Of a DNA stretch of 64,000 bases, positions 1 through 12,700 are shown one piece after another (within the stretch, counting starts at the first letter, position 1; every line of letters starts with the position of its first letter). The notes under the pieces are model-generated. The model ran no database searches, was not told the origin of the DNA, and saw nothing but the letters and a program-made list of their open reading frames with translations. Position numbers and translations under genes: made by a program. Location: positions 62,001 to 126,000 of the forward strand of contig CALSFV010000124.1 of assembly GCA_943737045.1 (NCBI GenBank), written 5' to 3'. The stretch comes from Parapristionchus giblindavisi (Eukaryota; Nematoda; Chromadorea; Rhabditida; Diplogasteridae).

Positions 1-689
1 TATTACATTAGCCCCATGGTCACATATACTGCAATCGTCAGACCGTACATCTCCCAACAAAAGCGGGCCAACCGGGCGCTCATCCCTCGGTTTAATAAAT
101 AATATTTGAAAGACTGTGACTGTGCTAAGAAAAAATGCCGAGAAAAGTCACTTGGCTGTAGAATTGTAGATATTGCGCGATTCAATTTTATTTTTTTGCC
201 CCGCATTTGTCAAAAATTAAAAGTAATCAAAATTTTGATCACAGGTGGGCATGCTTCGGGAAGGCTGTGTGTATGACAATGTCGAAGTGTTTTGAGATTC
301 GACTGGAAAATTTCCAATTATTTGCGAGGCAAGGCTATGCACAAGACCCCGAAGGGAATGCAAGGCTGTGAGCAGAACAATTGCTTTCGTGCGCCGACGT
401 ATGATGCCCATTTTCACAGGGAAATTCTGCAGTACTGTATGTACCATATGTAAATGTGTAATTAGTGAGTTCACACCGGTAGGACCGTTGTACACTTTCA
501 TATGGAAAAAAATGGTGAACGCGCTAAGGGTAGAGACATGTGCATATAGATAGTAAGGCAGTTTCCTGCCTTGAAATGGGATTCTCGGGGTATCCCCGGG
601 TGCCCACTTTAACCACTTGCATTATTACGCAAAATAATCGGCTTGAGGCCTGTCTTTATTGTCCTCTATTGTCTTTTAGACGGTATACC
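1..689. other. Intergenic; dispersed repeat fragments
   Basis: No gene supported. About 240-370 holds a word cluster (GGCTGTG, GAGGCAAGGCTA) that recurs in inverted form near 32,930-33,030, so it is a dispersed repeat. About 110-215 resembles 11,460-11,545 (AAAGTCACTT..GCGCG..CAAAAATTAA). The short ORFs on both strands look like chance ORFs. Confidence 0.5.
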
Positions 690-1165
690 CCGCGAGCTGT
701 GGCTCTCGATGGGGCGTGAAGACTATGTGCCCCGTGGGGTGGAAGGGACAGTGTGCCCACGAGATTTGATGTCCACCCCTCCGGTATTTTTTGCTCGCGG
801 GGCACACCGTTGAGAGGCTAAATCTCGCGGGGTACACCGCGAGGTGCACCACGGTGCTGAAGTGACGGCGTGCCTCGCGGGGTAGACATCAAATCTCGCG
901 GGGCACACCGTCCCTCCTGCTCCGCGAGGCACGCCGTCGTCCACCTCGCGGGGCTCCCCGTATAGAGGCTGCAGCTCGCGAGGTACCCCGCCTAAGTGTT
1001 CTACCCCGCGGTGTACCTCACGGCGTACACCACGGGATTGAACGGTGTGCCCGCGAGTAAAAAATACCGGAGCCCGCGAGGCACACCGTCTCTTCCACAC
1101 CGTGGTGCTCCTCGCGGTGTACCCCGCGAGATTTGGCCTCTCAACGGTGTACCCTTCGAGCAAAA
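690..1165. repeat. GC-rich satellite-like block of mixed-orientation units
   Basis: The block stands out from AT-rich surroundings. Words such as CTCGCGGGG, CACACCGT, GTGCACCACGG and CCCCGCGAG recur about a dozen times in both orientations, so the region can fold on itself extensively. Open frames on either strand are by-products of the GC-rich repeat, not genes. No flanking TIR or target duplication was identified. Confidence 0.7.
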
Positions 1166-2082
1166 ATACCGGAGTACTGTGAATTATGTTGAGGCGATGG
1201 GGGACGGAGAGAGGGAAGGAAGGATCTCACTGTATATGGCTGTTTCTGGGTTCAAAGATCATACCTATATTGGGGTGGATCAGACCCTAACAATAAGCGG
1301 GAAAAGGACCGCTGTGTTTCAGTAGAGACAGACTAACATGAACCGGAAGGACAAAAACAGGAGAATCCTTACAAGTCGAAGAAAGGGGGGGGGGGGCTAG
1401 GCCAGCGAAAGGCCAGTAATTCGACGGGGCCATGTCTGGAGAATACAGTGGATGAGGGAGAACCATCCATCCATATCCAGCCAGTACCTGCTTGACTTGA
1501 ATGGAGACATAGGAACGGGCGTTGTCGTGATGATAATAAACTTTCTTGTCCTTCTGGCTTGAATGATTTTCTGCCTTCTTCAGATTTCATAGTGGCGTAC
1601 TTGGTCCCAGTTCTTGTCTTGCTGGCAGTCATCCACTCCCGCGCTTTTGCGCCGCATTGAGCAATACAGGCGGTGACGTCATCATTTTTGTAAACAAGGT
1701 CAAAGACCCTCCAGGCCCTATGAGTATGGGGGCCCATATCGAAAATCCTCGAGCAATGTCCGGGGAGGGGGCAAAATGCTAAATTTTCTCAGATCCGGCC
1801 TCTTAAAGGGAGCGTAACCTCACTCAATGAATCATCGATTCGATTGCCAAGTTTGTCTTGGGCCATTTCATAGGGCATGAATCGACCGAGAGTTTTCTCA
1901 TACCAATTTTCTTCGACTGTGTTATGGTGAAGTCCTGTGCCTGTTCATTGAAGGAAAAGTCATCTTCTTTGAAGAGATAGAACCAATTATACGAGTAGTG
2001 AAAATTATCTGCGATGAGCAGTGGAAATAGAAAAAAATAGACAAAGACTTTCCCGCAAACCTAATACTTCCAATGACTACAC
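1166..2082. other. Intergenic; poly-G tract and MITE end fragment
   Basis: No gene supported. Contains a run of G at about 1384-1396 and, from about 1806, a fragment beginning AAGGGAGCGTAACCTC. That is the same terminus as the complete small TA-flanked elements at 37,492-37,597 and 44,176-44,666. A 122-codon minus ORF over the poly-G tract has no recognisable domain and was not called. Confidence 0.5.
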
Positions 2083-2600
2083 GTTAGGTCAATCATAACA
2101 AAGAATGTACAATAAGCCGGGAAATGTACTACTACGCTATTAAGAAACATCACGGTATGATTTTTTTCTGATGTGCACGGTATGATTTGTGGTGTACCAC
2201 GCCATAAATATTGAGCGTATAAAACTCACTTGTTTTATTTCAACGGAGTGTGCGCAAAGACTATTTCCTGTTTCGCATAGTTCAGAAACTATGCCGATCT
2301 CTTTTAAATATAAAATCAGCGTGGCAAAGGTCAGACGGGTTAGGTGAATTTTTTAAGGAGGGATAATCGAGAGTTAGGCGAGAGAGTGCAACTGTGTGTA
2401 AATGCCCGTTGTCTCGGTGTTTAGATACAGTTTGTCATTTTCTTCGCGTAATGCTTTCCTTTCGTACGAGCGCTGTTGAAAAGGAAGATGTTCGCATACC
2501 CTAATGGTAACTCGTGTGGCTGTCCATTCAGAGTGATCGCAAGTTGGGGGCGTCCGCAATCTCTCTTTCACCCATATTGTACGCTCTGAACTAACGTGAC
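2083..2600. mobile_element. TIR element, CACGTTAG family
   Basis: Begins CACGTTAGGTCAATC and ends with the reverse complement of CACGTTAGTTCAGAGCGTAC. The right arm matches the left end of the element at 30,237 (CACGTTAGTTCAGAGTGTAC), and a further left end lies near 48,730. About 518 bases with no transposase ORF, so presumably non-autonomous. Target duplication not resolved. Confidence 0.55.
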
Positions 2601-2820
2601 AACGCTCCTCCCAATACCGCTAGAACGACTAAGGCAGAGCTAGCGGGACTGTCCCACCACACGAACTTACCAGGCCTTGACCTATTTAATTATCACCTTT
2701 TCTCGGCGCTAAATCACTTCCAGAAATTACAGAGGTTCAAAGATCGAACCACTATCTAGGCCGTACTCGGCAACTATTTCAAGAATCAGCCACTGTCCTA
2801 CAATCACAAAGGGATCTTTA

Positions 2821-3383
2821 AAGAAGGGGACCCACGAGATTTGGGTTACGCTATTGACATGAAGAACGTGTGACATAGGAAGTGACATTCTGTTCTATAT
2901 TAGATTTGACTGGATGAACGCGTAGAGCGTGTGACTCATGGCGCACTAAAAAAATAGTGGGAAACGGAAAATGGCGACTTTCCAGGGTTTAAAAATGTAT
3001 ACTGGAAAACCGAAAATTTGAATTCGCGCCCGCGAATTCAAATTTCTTGTTTCCATTTTCGGTTTTCCAGTGTACATTTTTAGACCCTGGAAAGTCGCCG
3101 TTTTCCATTTTCCACTATTTTTAGTGCGCCATCAGTGGTTAGTAGTCAGCGCTTGTAACAGCGCCACACGGGTTCGATTCCCGTTTGCAATTTTCTATAC
3201 ATTTGTTCTTCAATTTCAAAAACTCGCGCCTTTCCCTGGGCATATCAATGAACTTTAAGTCCGAATTACGGTATTATGGGGCATGCAAAATTTTAGAGAA
3301 AATTGTTTTTGTATACAAGGAGATGTGATCAATAGTTCTGTCTGGCCTGTTTAGTCACGAAAAAACTCGTGGGTCCCCTTCTT
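2821..3383. mobile_element. TA-flanked MITE with tRNA-like core (copy A), disrupted
   Basis: Termini AAGAAGGGGACCCACGAG and its inverted partner ..CTCGTGGGTCCCCTTCTT are bracketed by TA on both sides (2819-2820 and 3384-3385), as in Tc1/mariner-type elements. The interior aligns with the uninterrupted copy at 18,495-18,855. Removing the nested 193-base insert plus 3-base duplication leaves about 367 bases, against 361 for the intact copy. The tRNA-like core has a perfect T-arm (ACGGG-TTCGATT-CCCGT) at about 3167-3183. Confidence 0.8.
2939..3131. mobile_element. Nested foldback MITE (TGGCGCAC termini), TCA target duplication
   Basis: A 193-base, almost perfectly palindromic element starting TGGCGCACTAAAAA and ending TTTTTAGTGCGCCA. 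It is flanked by TCA at 2936-2938 and 3132-3134. It sits inside the A-box region of the tRNA-like core of the host element: the intact copy reads GTAGCTCAGTGG continuously at this point. A degraded relative (..TTTTTAACGCGCCA) ends near 13,372. Confidence 0.85.
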
Positions 3384-4730
3384 TAAACAGACAGATAGAT
3401 GGGAGAAGATGATCAATGCGAATGGAGTATATTTCTAAAATCCATCATGTTTTGTTAAAATGTTGTGATATTTTTTGGAAACTGAAAGACATGCGTGATT
3501 TATGATTTCACCATATTTTTTTTGGAAAATAAAAAAATAATTAAAAGCTAGCGATCGAAAATTCAATGTGAGTGATTTCAAAGTGATTTTTTATCATTTC
3601 ATTTCCTTTTCACAATTTAGTTGATAATTTGATTGTGTGCTCCTAAATTCAAAAATATTTACGACACGAGCTAATATAATAATAGCCAATGAACATTACA
3701 CATTCCCTCATACATACGTTTTTCAGCACAGGATATAAAGGCATGATGTGACACGAATAAAGCTTCATCTCGTTTTATTGAGATAATAAAAATCGAAAAA
3801 ATCAGCAAAATTGGAATCAAAAGGGGAAGATCTATCACAAAATATGCGGACGACGCGAGACTGAATCGCACGATCATTTTAATCCAGGCTGAAAATTGTA
3901 CTTGAGAAAAAAAAGAAAAAAAAAGAAAAATAAACGAAAAAAGTGAAAAAGAAGGGAACGGCAAACAGTCCGGCAAACACAAAAGTCAAGGGGTACCATT
4001 GACTTTAGCTTTTGCCACGGCAAACATGTTTGTCGACAAAAGAAATGTTCATGGATACGGCAAACACTCTTTGCCGGCAAAAGGGTTTGCCGGTGGCTTC
4101 GGCAAACGCTTTTGCCGTGGCAAATGCTTTCATGGATACGGCCTCAGAAGAAGAAGAAAGAGAGGATATTGAATTCACTTCGATACAATATAAATCTCTT
4201 CGAATATAACACGGTTTATTCATATAAATATGCACAATGGTTACTGTAAAGAAATAGTTCAAATTATTGATTAATCTATTTGATTTCATTATCGGGGTTG
4301 GGAGATTCACCATATTGAACATCAAATAGAGTCTGCATTAACTTCACCTGAAGAATTATATTTTATTATATTTTATTTATCATATAATTAAAAAGAAGAT
4401 TTGAAAGGACAATTCTATGAGAGATATTGATTGATATCTCTATACTTTATCTCTATTGATAAGGGTATGATTAATCTATAAACAACTAATTTTCCTTCAT
4501 AAGTAGTAGTTATCATGATAAGTGATACTTTCATATTCACACTTAAGTTTATCTACGAAACAAGAAAGAATTATAGTAAATAATACAATAATACTAAACA
4601 ATACAATCTAGCCACTATCTAGCTTTTTTCGGTGACTATTTCGGGAGTCGGTTTCCCAGAGTATACCATATGAACTATACTAATAATAATATATTATTAT
4701 TATCAAAAATAATAATAAACAAGTATGAAC
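3384..4730. other. AT-rich intergenic with a TTTGCCG palindrome cluster
   Basis: No gene supported. About 3957-4143 contains eight or more TTTGCCG / CGGCAAA words in both orientations plus two CATGGATACGG copies, which suggests a small degenerate foldback element. About 4620-4670 (TAGCCACTATCTAG..) resembles 2745-2800, another dispersed repeat. The unresolved last exon of the MADF-BESS gene may lie at the right edge. Confidence 0.5.
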
Positions 4731-6474
4731 CTTGACCATTTCCTTCATTTTGGGTTCCATCTTTGATAATTTCAATGCAATCATATGTCCAAATACTTCA
4801 TCTTCATTTTGATTCGTAGAAGAAGATGATATAAGAGGAGTTGAAGGAGATGATGAAGGATACGACGAATATTGATTGTATTGACGTCTGAATAGAGATC
4901 AAACATCAAACATCAATACAATATTCATAAATAGTAACTAAAGATCAAAGATCATCTTATGACATTTCAATAGGATTCGTAGTGTATGGATATCATAACG
5001 CGATATAGATGAATATAATAAAAACAAACTTAATATCATTAGATTGTATAGTTTCATTATTATCTCCTCCATTATATTGTCTATCATCATCTCCTCTATC
5101 ACTTTCTTCTATTCCTTCTTCTATTCGATTCTTCTTCGATATTGGTCCTTCTTCTTCTAACTCTCAACACAGATTATATTACTTCTTTTTTTTTCAATAT
5201 AACATACAACTTAACACTTACTAGTACTAGAGTAACAAAATACCTCTCTCTGTATATATTAGTTAATTTACAGTATGCCTATATTTGGCTACAGTATACC
5301 TTTGGGCATTGATTGCTCGTTCTTAATGTTCCATCCTTGTGAGTTGTTGAAATCAGTGTCACGAACCACGAAAACAGTTCTGAATCGATATGGATCAGAT
5401 TACTGTAACTATTGGAATCAATCAATAATCAAAAGTAGATCAATAGTAACTAACTTCTCTTTGAGATGTGGCTGAAGAAATAGCATAGCATCAAAATATG
5501 GCCAATTTGTATTATCACCTCCTCGTACTTTCTTATCTTCTTTCTTGTATTTATCACGAATCGTCTTCCATCGAGTTTTAGCCTACAGTAATCAATCAAT
5601 AATCAAAAGATTACGGTAGTTCAATGAGGTAACATACATGTTCAGCTGTACATTCCAGAATATTACCAATATCAGCCCATGCAGATACTCTCCATGATGG
5701 ATTATTATATGCTTCTGCTTGTACATCATATAGAAATGAACGATCACGAACCTAAAGAAGAATAAATGAATAATGTCATCTATAAGTACCCATTAAACAT
5801 CCATATACATATAAATAATACGGTAATTATGGAATCTCTCCATTTCGAATATACTTTCAGTCTTATTTTCATGTTTATTCGTTTCACTCTTTCTCACTAT
5901 GGAAAGAAAGAGAGAAAAGAGGACAAGAAGAGAGGATCTATCTCTTCTCCCCCTCCTCATCTCACTACTTATCCCTTTTCTCTTACTCGATCTCTTTTCG
6001 GGAAAGTGTCCTATCTATGACTAAACACTATCAGTCCCTATCAATTCATCACTTACTTCTTGTATCAATCTAAAGTTGAATTCGACTCCATCTACATTGA
6101 AATTATCGATATGGGGAGATGCTCCCATCACATGCTGAACGACAACATATTAATCAATATACAATATATTGATACACAAATCAAATCAATACGGTACCAT
6201 AGCTACAGTAATCAAAGGAAAAACATACAGTACGTCGTCTGCCTGGTTTCTCCACTTTCAGTAGGGAATTCAGCTGCAAAGTACAATAAATGAAATAGAA
6301 GTAAATATGAGTAGAGAGAGGATGTACTCTATTACTTTTTAAAGAGTTACAATATAAATATACCTGATTAAGTGTATTCATCTCCATTTGAGTTGATCTT
6401 CTTAAACCACTCTCTTGATCAATCTCAACTAATTCTTCATTATCTTCTTCATCTTTACTTATTCCTCTATGCAT
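4731..6474 (-). CDS. MADF-BESS domain transcriptional regulator
   Basis: Sequence-specific DNA-binding nuclear protein by family. Exons (minus): 6364-6474, 6234-6273, 6057-6134, 5638-5751, 5455-5582, 5300-5379, 5030-5156, 4731-4887. The MADF domain (Myb/SANT-like) runs from FRLIQEVRDRSFLYD through YNNPSWRVSAWADIGNIL and TRWKTIRDKYKKEDKK to WPYFDAMLFLQPHLKE, keeping the expected W/R spacing. An acidic Ser/Asn-rich linker follows, then a C-terminal BESS-like stretch (FGHMIALKLSKMEPKMKEMV). Start taken at the ATG at 6474 (MHRGISKDEEDNEE). An in-frame upstream ATG at 6519 exists, but its segment overlaps a GATCAAAGATC repeat. Phases agree for most junctions; the join from exon 2 to exon 3 is unclear, and the terminal exon after 4731 is not located. 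Divergently paired with the gene at 6724. Confidence 0.82.
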
Positions 6475-6723
6475 TTGAGACGGTAGATAGATGAAGAGAT
6501 CAAAGATCAATACTATCAACTGACTTCCTCACAATGCCAATACTAACGACTAGGATGAAATTAGGCGGATACGCGACGCGCCAGCCGCACGCAACGCGGT
6601 CAACCAGTGCGAGATAGCGCGCGCCCCGCGGAGAGAAGAGAGAGCGCGAGAGAGGAGAGAGTGAATAGAGAGGCGGTTGGGAAAGGGAGAGACATTCATT
6701 TCATGTGTTGAGTAGTCAAAAGA
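6475..6723. promoter_or_regulatory. Probable bidirectional promoter, CpG and GAGA rich
   Basis: The 250 bases between two divergent start codons hold a GC-rich core (about 6560-6630, many GCGC/CGCG) next to GAGAGAGAG-type tracts (6630-6690). The surroundings are strongly AT-rich, so this composition is a local island. No TATA box is evident. Inferred to drive the MADF-BESS gene leftward and the acid-tract gene rightward. Confidence 0.5.
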
Positions 6724-9700
6724 ATGGTCAAGAATATCAGAGGAGAAGGAAGAGGAAAACGAGGAAAATTATATGCATTGAAGAAAGGTAAAGGATTAAG
6801 GACAAGAAAGGTACGGTAGATAATAGATTACGGTATGATAGATTGACAAATTAAGAGAGTCAAGAAGGCAGTTGTTGCTTCTAAAGATCATACACAGGTA
6901 CGGTAGATTTGGTGATCTGGAACAGGGCTACGCATTTTCCGTTTTCCGAGAAATGTCGACTTTTTTAAAAAAATTTCCGAATTTTGTTAGTCTAGAAAAA
7001 ATTTTTTTTCGAATTATGGTATAGAAAAAAAATCATTTTTTGAAGATCGATTTTTTCTTCGATTTTTTGAAGATTATGGCATGGTCGAAGATTTAATTTT
7101 CGAGAAATAATTTCGGAATTTTTCCAAAAACTTTTTTCCGCACAGCCCTGGTTTGGAAATGAAAGAACAACATTTATTGCAGAACGTACATAATGAAGGG
7201 GAGAATGAACAAGAACAGGTAGAATTCTACAAAATATCATTTTGATCTTATCATACACAGGAACCACCACAAGAAAAGAAAGGAATGAACCCATTGATTA
7301 ATGCTAAAGGTACAGTAACCAAGTACTGTAAATGAATGAACTAATTAAGGAGAAGATATTGAATATGATAAAGCATTAGAGGAATGGAAGAATGAAGTTG
7401 CTGAGATCAATAATATACTGGCGAGTAAATTAGAGAATATGAAGATGAATAATGTAAGAAGATATAGATTGAACCATTATTGATTGTTGTAGTTTACAGA
7501 AAGATATTGAATCTACATTTGAACGATTCGGAGGAGTATTCTTATATCCAGGAGACACAATTCCTATTCGAACTTTGACGGTATTGATATATGAGGCCGT
7601 TTTCGTAAGAGTCGACTAAAATATTTGAAATCTGGCACAGTCAAAAAATTAAAATTTGGGGATCGGGGTTCTTAAGGGTGTAGATGACGATGGTCGTGTT
7701 CATTTTTCACCAAAACCCACCGTTGAGGCCAGACGACTTCGCGTTGAAATCGCGTTTTCAGTTTTTTCTCCTCAACCGATTGCACTAAAATTTGCATACG
7801 AAGCCACCAGGGGCAGAATTTGATGACGATCACGCCTGTCTAATTCATTTTTCATGAAAAGGTATTAGAAATATTAAAAAAATTGAATTTCTCTCAAAGG
7901 CAATTGCATTTTTAGCGAGATACATAGATCGGACCGTAATGGCTTCAGGATTTCATGGAAATTTTTTTAGCCAATTTGTGGTAGGTACTTTCGAGAAAAT
8001 CAACTTTTAGTGTAGTCATTTTGCCGTTGGAGTTGAGGCAAGAGGCGAGAGAGTGTGGTGGTACGAGAGAGCAGAGAGGCAGGTGAGGCGACCGACATAG
8101 GAAGGAAGGGAAGTGGACGAGAGAGTGTCTCTCTGCTCTCTTGCATCACCACACTCTCTCGCCTCTTGCCTCCACTCCAACGGCAAAATGACTACACTAA
8201 AAGTTGATTTTCTTGAAAGTACCTACCACAAATTGGTTAAAAAATTTTCCATGAAATCCTGAAGCCATTACGGTCCGATCTATGTATCTCGCTAAAAATG
8301 CAATTGCCTTTGAGAGAAATTCAATTTTTTTAAATTTCTAATACCTTTTCATGAAAAATGAATTAAACAGGCGTGATCGTCATCAAATTCTGCCCCTGGT
8401 GGCATCGAATGCAAATTTTAGTGCAATCGGTTGAGGAGAAAAAACTGAAAACGCGATTTCAACGCGACGTCGTCTGGCCTCAACGGTAGGTTTTGTTGAA
8501 AAATGAACACGGCCATCGTCATCTGCACCCTTAAGAACCCCGATCCCCAAAATTTAATTTTTTGACTGTGCCGGCACTTGGTCGTTTCTTACACAAACGG
8601 CCTCATATGAATGTTGAGGAAGGATAGAAATCAATATGTATTCAGCCTGGACAACCCGAAGGAGAAGAATGACATTTTTGTGGAATAACATAACAATTAA
8701 AACAATTACAAACCATGCGCATTTTATTTTATTAATAAAAGCCTTCATTTCGACTGGAAAATCATTGTTTATTTGTTTTCACTCACACATGCACATCACG
8801 GCGGTTCAATGAAGAGAAATCCCTACATTTAACTTTGGCTTGAAAGCTCTTGCATTACGAAAAATCGGCAAAGTTGATTTGCACTGGGCGGGATTCGAAC
8901 CTACGAGGTTCGAATAGATAAACAAAAGCTCTATCCACTAAGCCATATCGGCATGTCTCGCGAATCGTAAAACTCGATGATAGGTATAGTCAGAAGCGAG
9001 CGCCCAGATATACCGTAGTCAACTTTCGCGCTGGGAGAACCTAGATGCTCTAGTGCTTATCATCACTCAGTTTGCGATACTTTCTTTCTCCGGCAAGAGC
9101 TTCTTAGTTACTATCATTGAGCCGCCGTGCACATGTAATGAACAATCAATCACAGTGTTCTGGTTCAAGCCATTTTGTTTCCATAGCGAGACAAGCGAAA
9201 GACGATTGCATTTGAGAGAGTTTCTATGTTGAGCGGTCGTTTTCGCTTTCAAAGTCTATAGAACATTGTGCAATCAACAATAATAGAATAACAAAATTAA
9301 TATAAAAAGTATACAGTATACTGTATACAGTATACCGAGTGAAATTGTCAATAAAATCTACTGTGTTTATCAGCTGTAAATTCTCCTTTCTAACTTTGCA
9401 GCGCAAGTCGTTTCGATTTACACAGAGAATCTGGAGCAAGCTCGCCGCAAACATGTAACAGTCGCGCAAATTGCGAATAAATTGCTTCGTTGTCGCCTAC
9501 CCGACAACAGTTTCACAGCAATTTATGGGCAACTTGCTTCGTTATTGCTTTGCTGTTCAGTTTAGGGTTAATTGCCGGTTATTTGCTTCATCCTTGCTCG
9601 TTTTCGACAAGCTTTGGGCAACTTGCCCGCTTGTTGCTCGCTCTTTATCCTATTATGCGTTGCGCTAGCGCTGCGGATATGCTCGCACGTGTGCTTCAGT

Positions 9701-12700
9701 GCGTTTTATTCATCACTGTTCGCTCTGTTGCAATCTTATGATATGATTATCGTCTGAAATGGGAAAGCGGAAGTCATCACTCGTTTGTTTGTACTATTGT
9801 TTCTAATATTAAACATATTTTTTCAGGAGATTTAGGAAATGACTTAATTACGATATATCTCGTTGTCTCTAAGTTTTCTTTCGAGTTCTATTCATATCGG
9901 GAATATCGATGATAATGAATATCGTTCGTTCTCCAACACATAAATTGTCTACGAGCAATGACTTTTAATGCTAAGTGCCGCTCATGATTTGTTTTGCTAA
10001 AGAAGATAAAGATTTGTTACAGTGCATCTTCTGTGAGAACGTTTCCTCGCTTCTCCTAATCATGTTCCATCGCCAATATTTACTTTGTAATGAAAAATAA
10101 AGATATTGGTGATCGAACATGGTTAGGAGAAGCGGGGAAACTTGAATTTTTTATGAAAGAGAAAAAAGGGAAGAGCAAGTAGCGAGCGAATATCGAGCAA
10201 GAACAGTGCAAGAAGTAAATAATAAATGCGCAAGTATACAGCAATGATGAAGCAATTAACGCGTAAAATGCGCAAGTACAGAGCAAGGATTCAGCAATTA
10301 ACGCGTAAAATGTGCAAGGATTGAGCGAGGATTGAGCAAGTTGCCCGCAACTCACGCAAGTGTCGGGCAAGTTTGCCTCAAGGGTTGGGTGCGTTTGCAA
10401 AAACATTCCCCGTAAGGTCGACAAATGCTTGCTGCAAACTCGTCCGACATTTGCGGCGAGCTTGCTCCAGATTCTCTGTGTACTGATTCAGTGTTTTCTT
10501 CATTGAAATATTCCGTTGTTTCCTCAATTTCATCTTTTGGGCTCACGTATATGTCCAGGCGGACATACATAACGCAATGGCACCCTGCGGTGCCAGTACC
10601 AACTAATCGTGTAAGTTTTCTTAGAGTTTGGATATTTTACATTTTAATTAATTAATTATTCAGTATTGAGCATTAATCCACGTTAACATTAATCACGGTG
10701 TGACAGAACAAGAGAAAGCGACCGGCGGAAAAATTAGAAATGACCGAATGTCTGGCGTGTCTGCACTCTCGCCTCTCTCGTGCCGTCTGGTGCTCTAGCA
10801 CTTGATGCACCCTGAATCGCAAGATTCTCTTACAAAAATCAGGAAAAAAATATTTTTAAAAAATTGTTCCTGTTTCAGGGTATTTGTTTTACAAAAGTCA
10901 GGGTTTATACGCGATAATTTCAAAGGTCTCACACAGAAATTGCCTTAGCGATCACGAACTACGGTATTTATTTGAAAAGGTCTCACACAGAAATTGCCTT
11001 TGCGATCACGAACTACGGTTTTGGCTTCCGGTATACGGTACCCCCTAAAATTTTAAACTTCCGCCTACTCTGCGTCTCTACCATTCCGCCGGTCGGTGTG
11101 TCACACCGTGTTAATCTATTCTAGGGTCGTGGTCGAAAGAAAAGATCTTATGAATTACCTGAAACATTCATCAATTCATGTAGAACACTCTACGATCCTT
11201 CGGCACCAAGTAATAATATTTCCTTCAATAATTATGGTTTCCAACGCTCTACAGCCCCGCAGAATCTCCCTTCGTGCATGTGATCCCGGGGATCCCCGGG
11301 ATCCCCCCGTGCTCCTCGAATTTTTGTGCTGTGAATATTGAATATCAGGTGTGACAATTGTTACTATTGTTTTCCTCTTTACTTGAACTATTTTATCAAG
11401 AAAAGTTTGGAATTTTTGAAAGCCTGTCAATTAAATTATGCTAAGAAATAGAAATAGCGAAAAAAAGTCACTTTGAGATTAATAAAGCCGAACGTGCGCG
11501 AGTTCTACAAGATTTTCGCGCGGCATTTGCTAAAAATTAATATTTTTAATATCTGTTCTCGGGCTACGTAATTGATAAAATTCCAAACTTTTCTTGATAA
11601 AATAGTTCAAGTAAAGAGAAAAAGAATAGTAACAATTGTCACACCTGATATTCAATATTCACAGCAAAAAAATTCGAGGAGCACGGGGGGATCCCGGGGA
11701 TCCCCCGGATCACATGCACGAAGGGAGATTCTGCGGGGCTGTATGATGCTAATACATTGTTTCCCCTTAGATCGTCCGCCAGATCCAATTCGAATTCGTA
11801 ATGATGCTCCTCAATTCTATTCATCGAATGTATTTCCACCTTCTGAACGGTTTATTACTCGAACTATTGCTGCTGGTAGAGGAGGGTCATTCTTGCAGAG
11901 GGTTGGCATGTTCAGGTACCCTTCATATATTGATTTGACTGGTACGTTGTGTTTCGTTTCAGGAACGCCATACACTCTGATGTTATTTTCGGTGAGAATC
12001 CTGAAAGACTCGCTCGAAATGTACAGTGATATCTCTTCATTAATCGTTACATTTAACATACTGCGTAGGTTCGTCGTAGGATCGCGAAGATTACCGCTCC
12101 TGAATCTGATGTGTCCCAAGAATGGCGACCGTCACCACCTCGTAGAAAGTCTAGTAGAAGACATGAAGAAGAAGAAGAAGAAGAAGAAGAAGAAGAAGAA
12201 GAAGAAGAAGAAGAAGATGATGATGATGATGGTGGTGGTGATAAAGATGAACAAGAACAAGAACATTACTATAGGTATTATATCTTTTGCCTTGGGATAC
12301 TCCAATATTCCTCTTTTGTTGTAAATGAACATATACTTATGATGTATTAATCTTTTAATTGAGACAACCAGTCCGTCCTTCGGTCCGACACAACCACCAT
12401 CGCAGAGATCCATATGAGTTCGATGTAAGCATCACGATTTATTAATTATCGATCGATTCTATTGATTGATCTATTTAAGGAAGACGATTCTGATGTTACA
12501 CCACCTCGCCCTAGAACTAAACGCTCTAATAACCAAATGTGAGTTCAAAGATATTGCTATATGATTATTGATTGATTTAGGATTGGTGGTGAGAGCACAT
12601 CATACAACCATCGGCAACCAGCTCCAATCTACAGAAGAAACAGACAACCAAGTGATCGACGGTGAGATATTCAATCAATATATCGATCTTATTTCATCAT

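Noticed and set aside
1369..1737. 122-codon minus-strand ORF
   Set aside because: Crosses a poly-G tract, has no recognisable domain and no splice context.
8881..8953. tRNA gene on the minus strand (also 18,601, 28,717, 30,276 and 44,406)
   Set aside because: No sound 7-base acceptor stem, degenerate anticodon arms, and location inside mobile elements with matching TIR copies elsewhere. Treated as tRNA-derived modules.
10080..10570. ORFs inside the 9421-10,480 TIR element
   Set aside because: Formed by short reiterated GCAAG/TTGCTC words; no transposase motif.
11572..12324. 250-codon plus ORF running through the acid-tract gene
   Set aside because: It reads through a foldback element and an intron in the wrong frame (Lys repeat). 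The supported frame is Glu/Asp with GT..AG exons.
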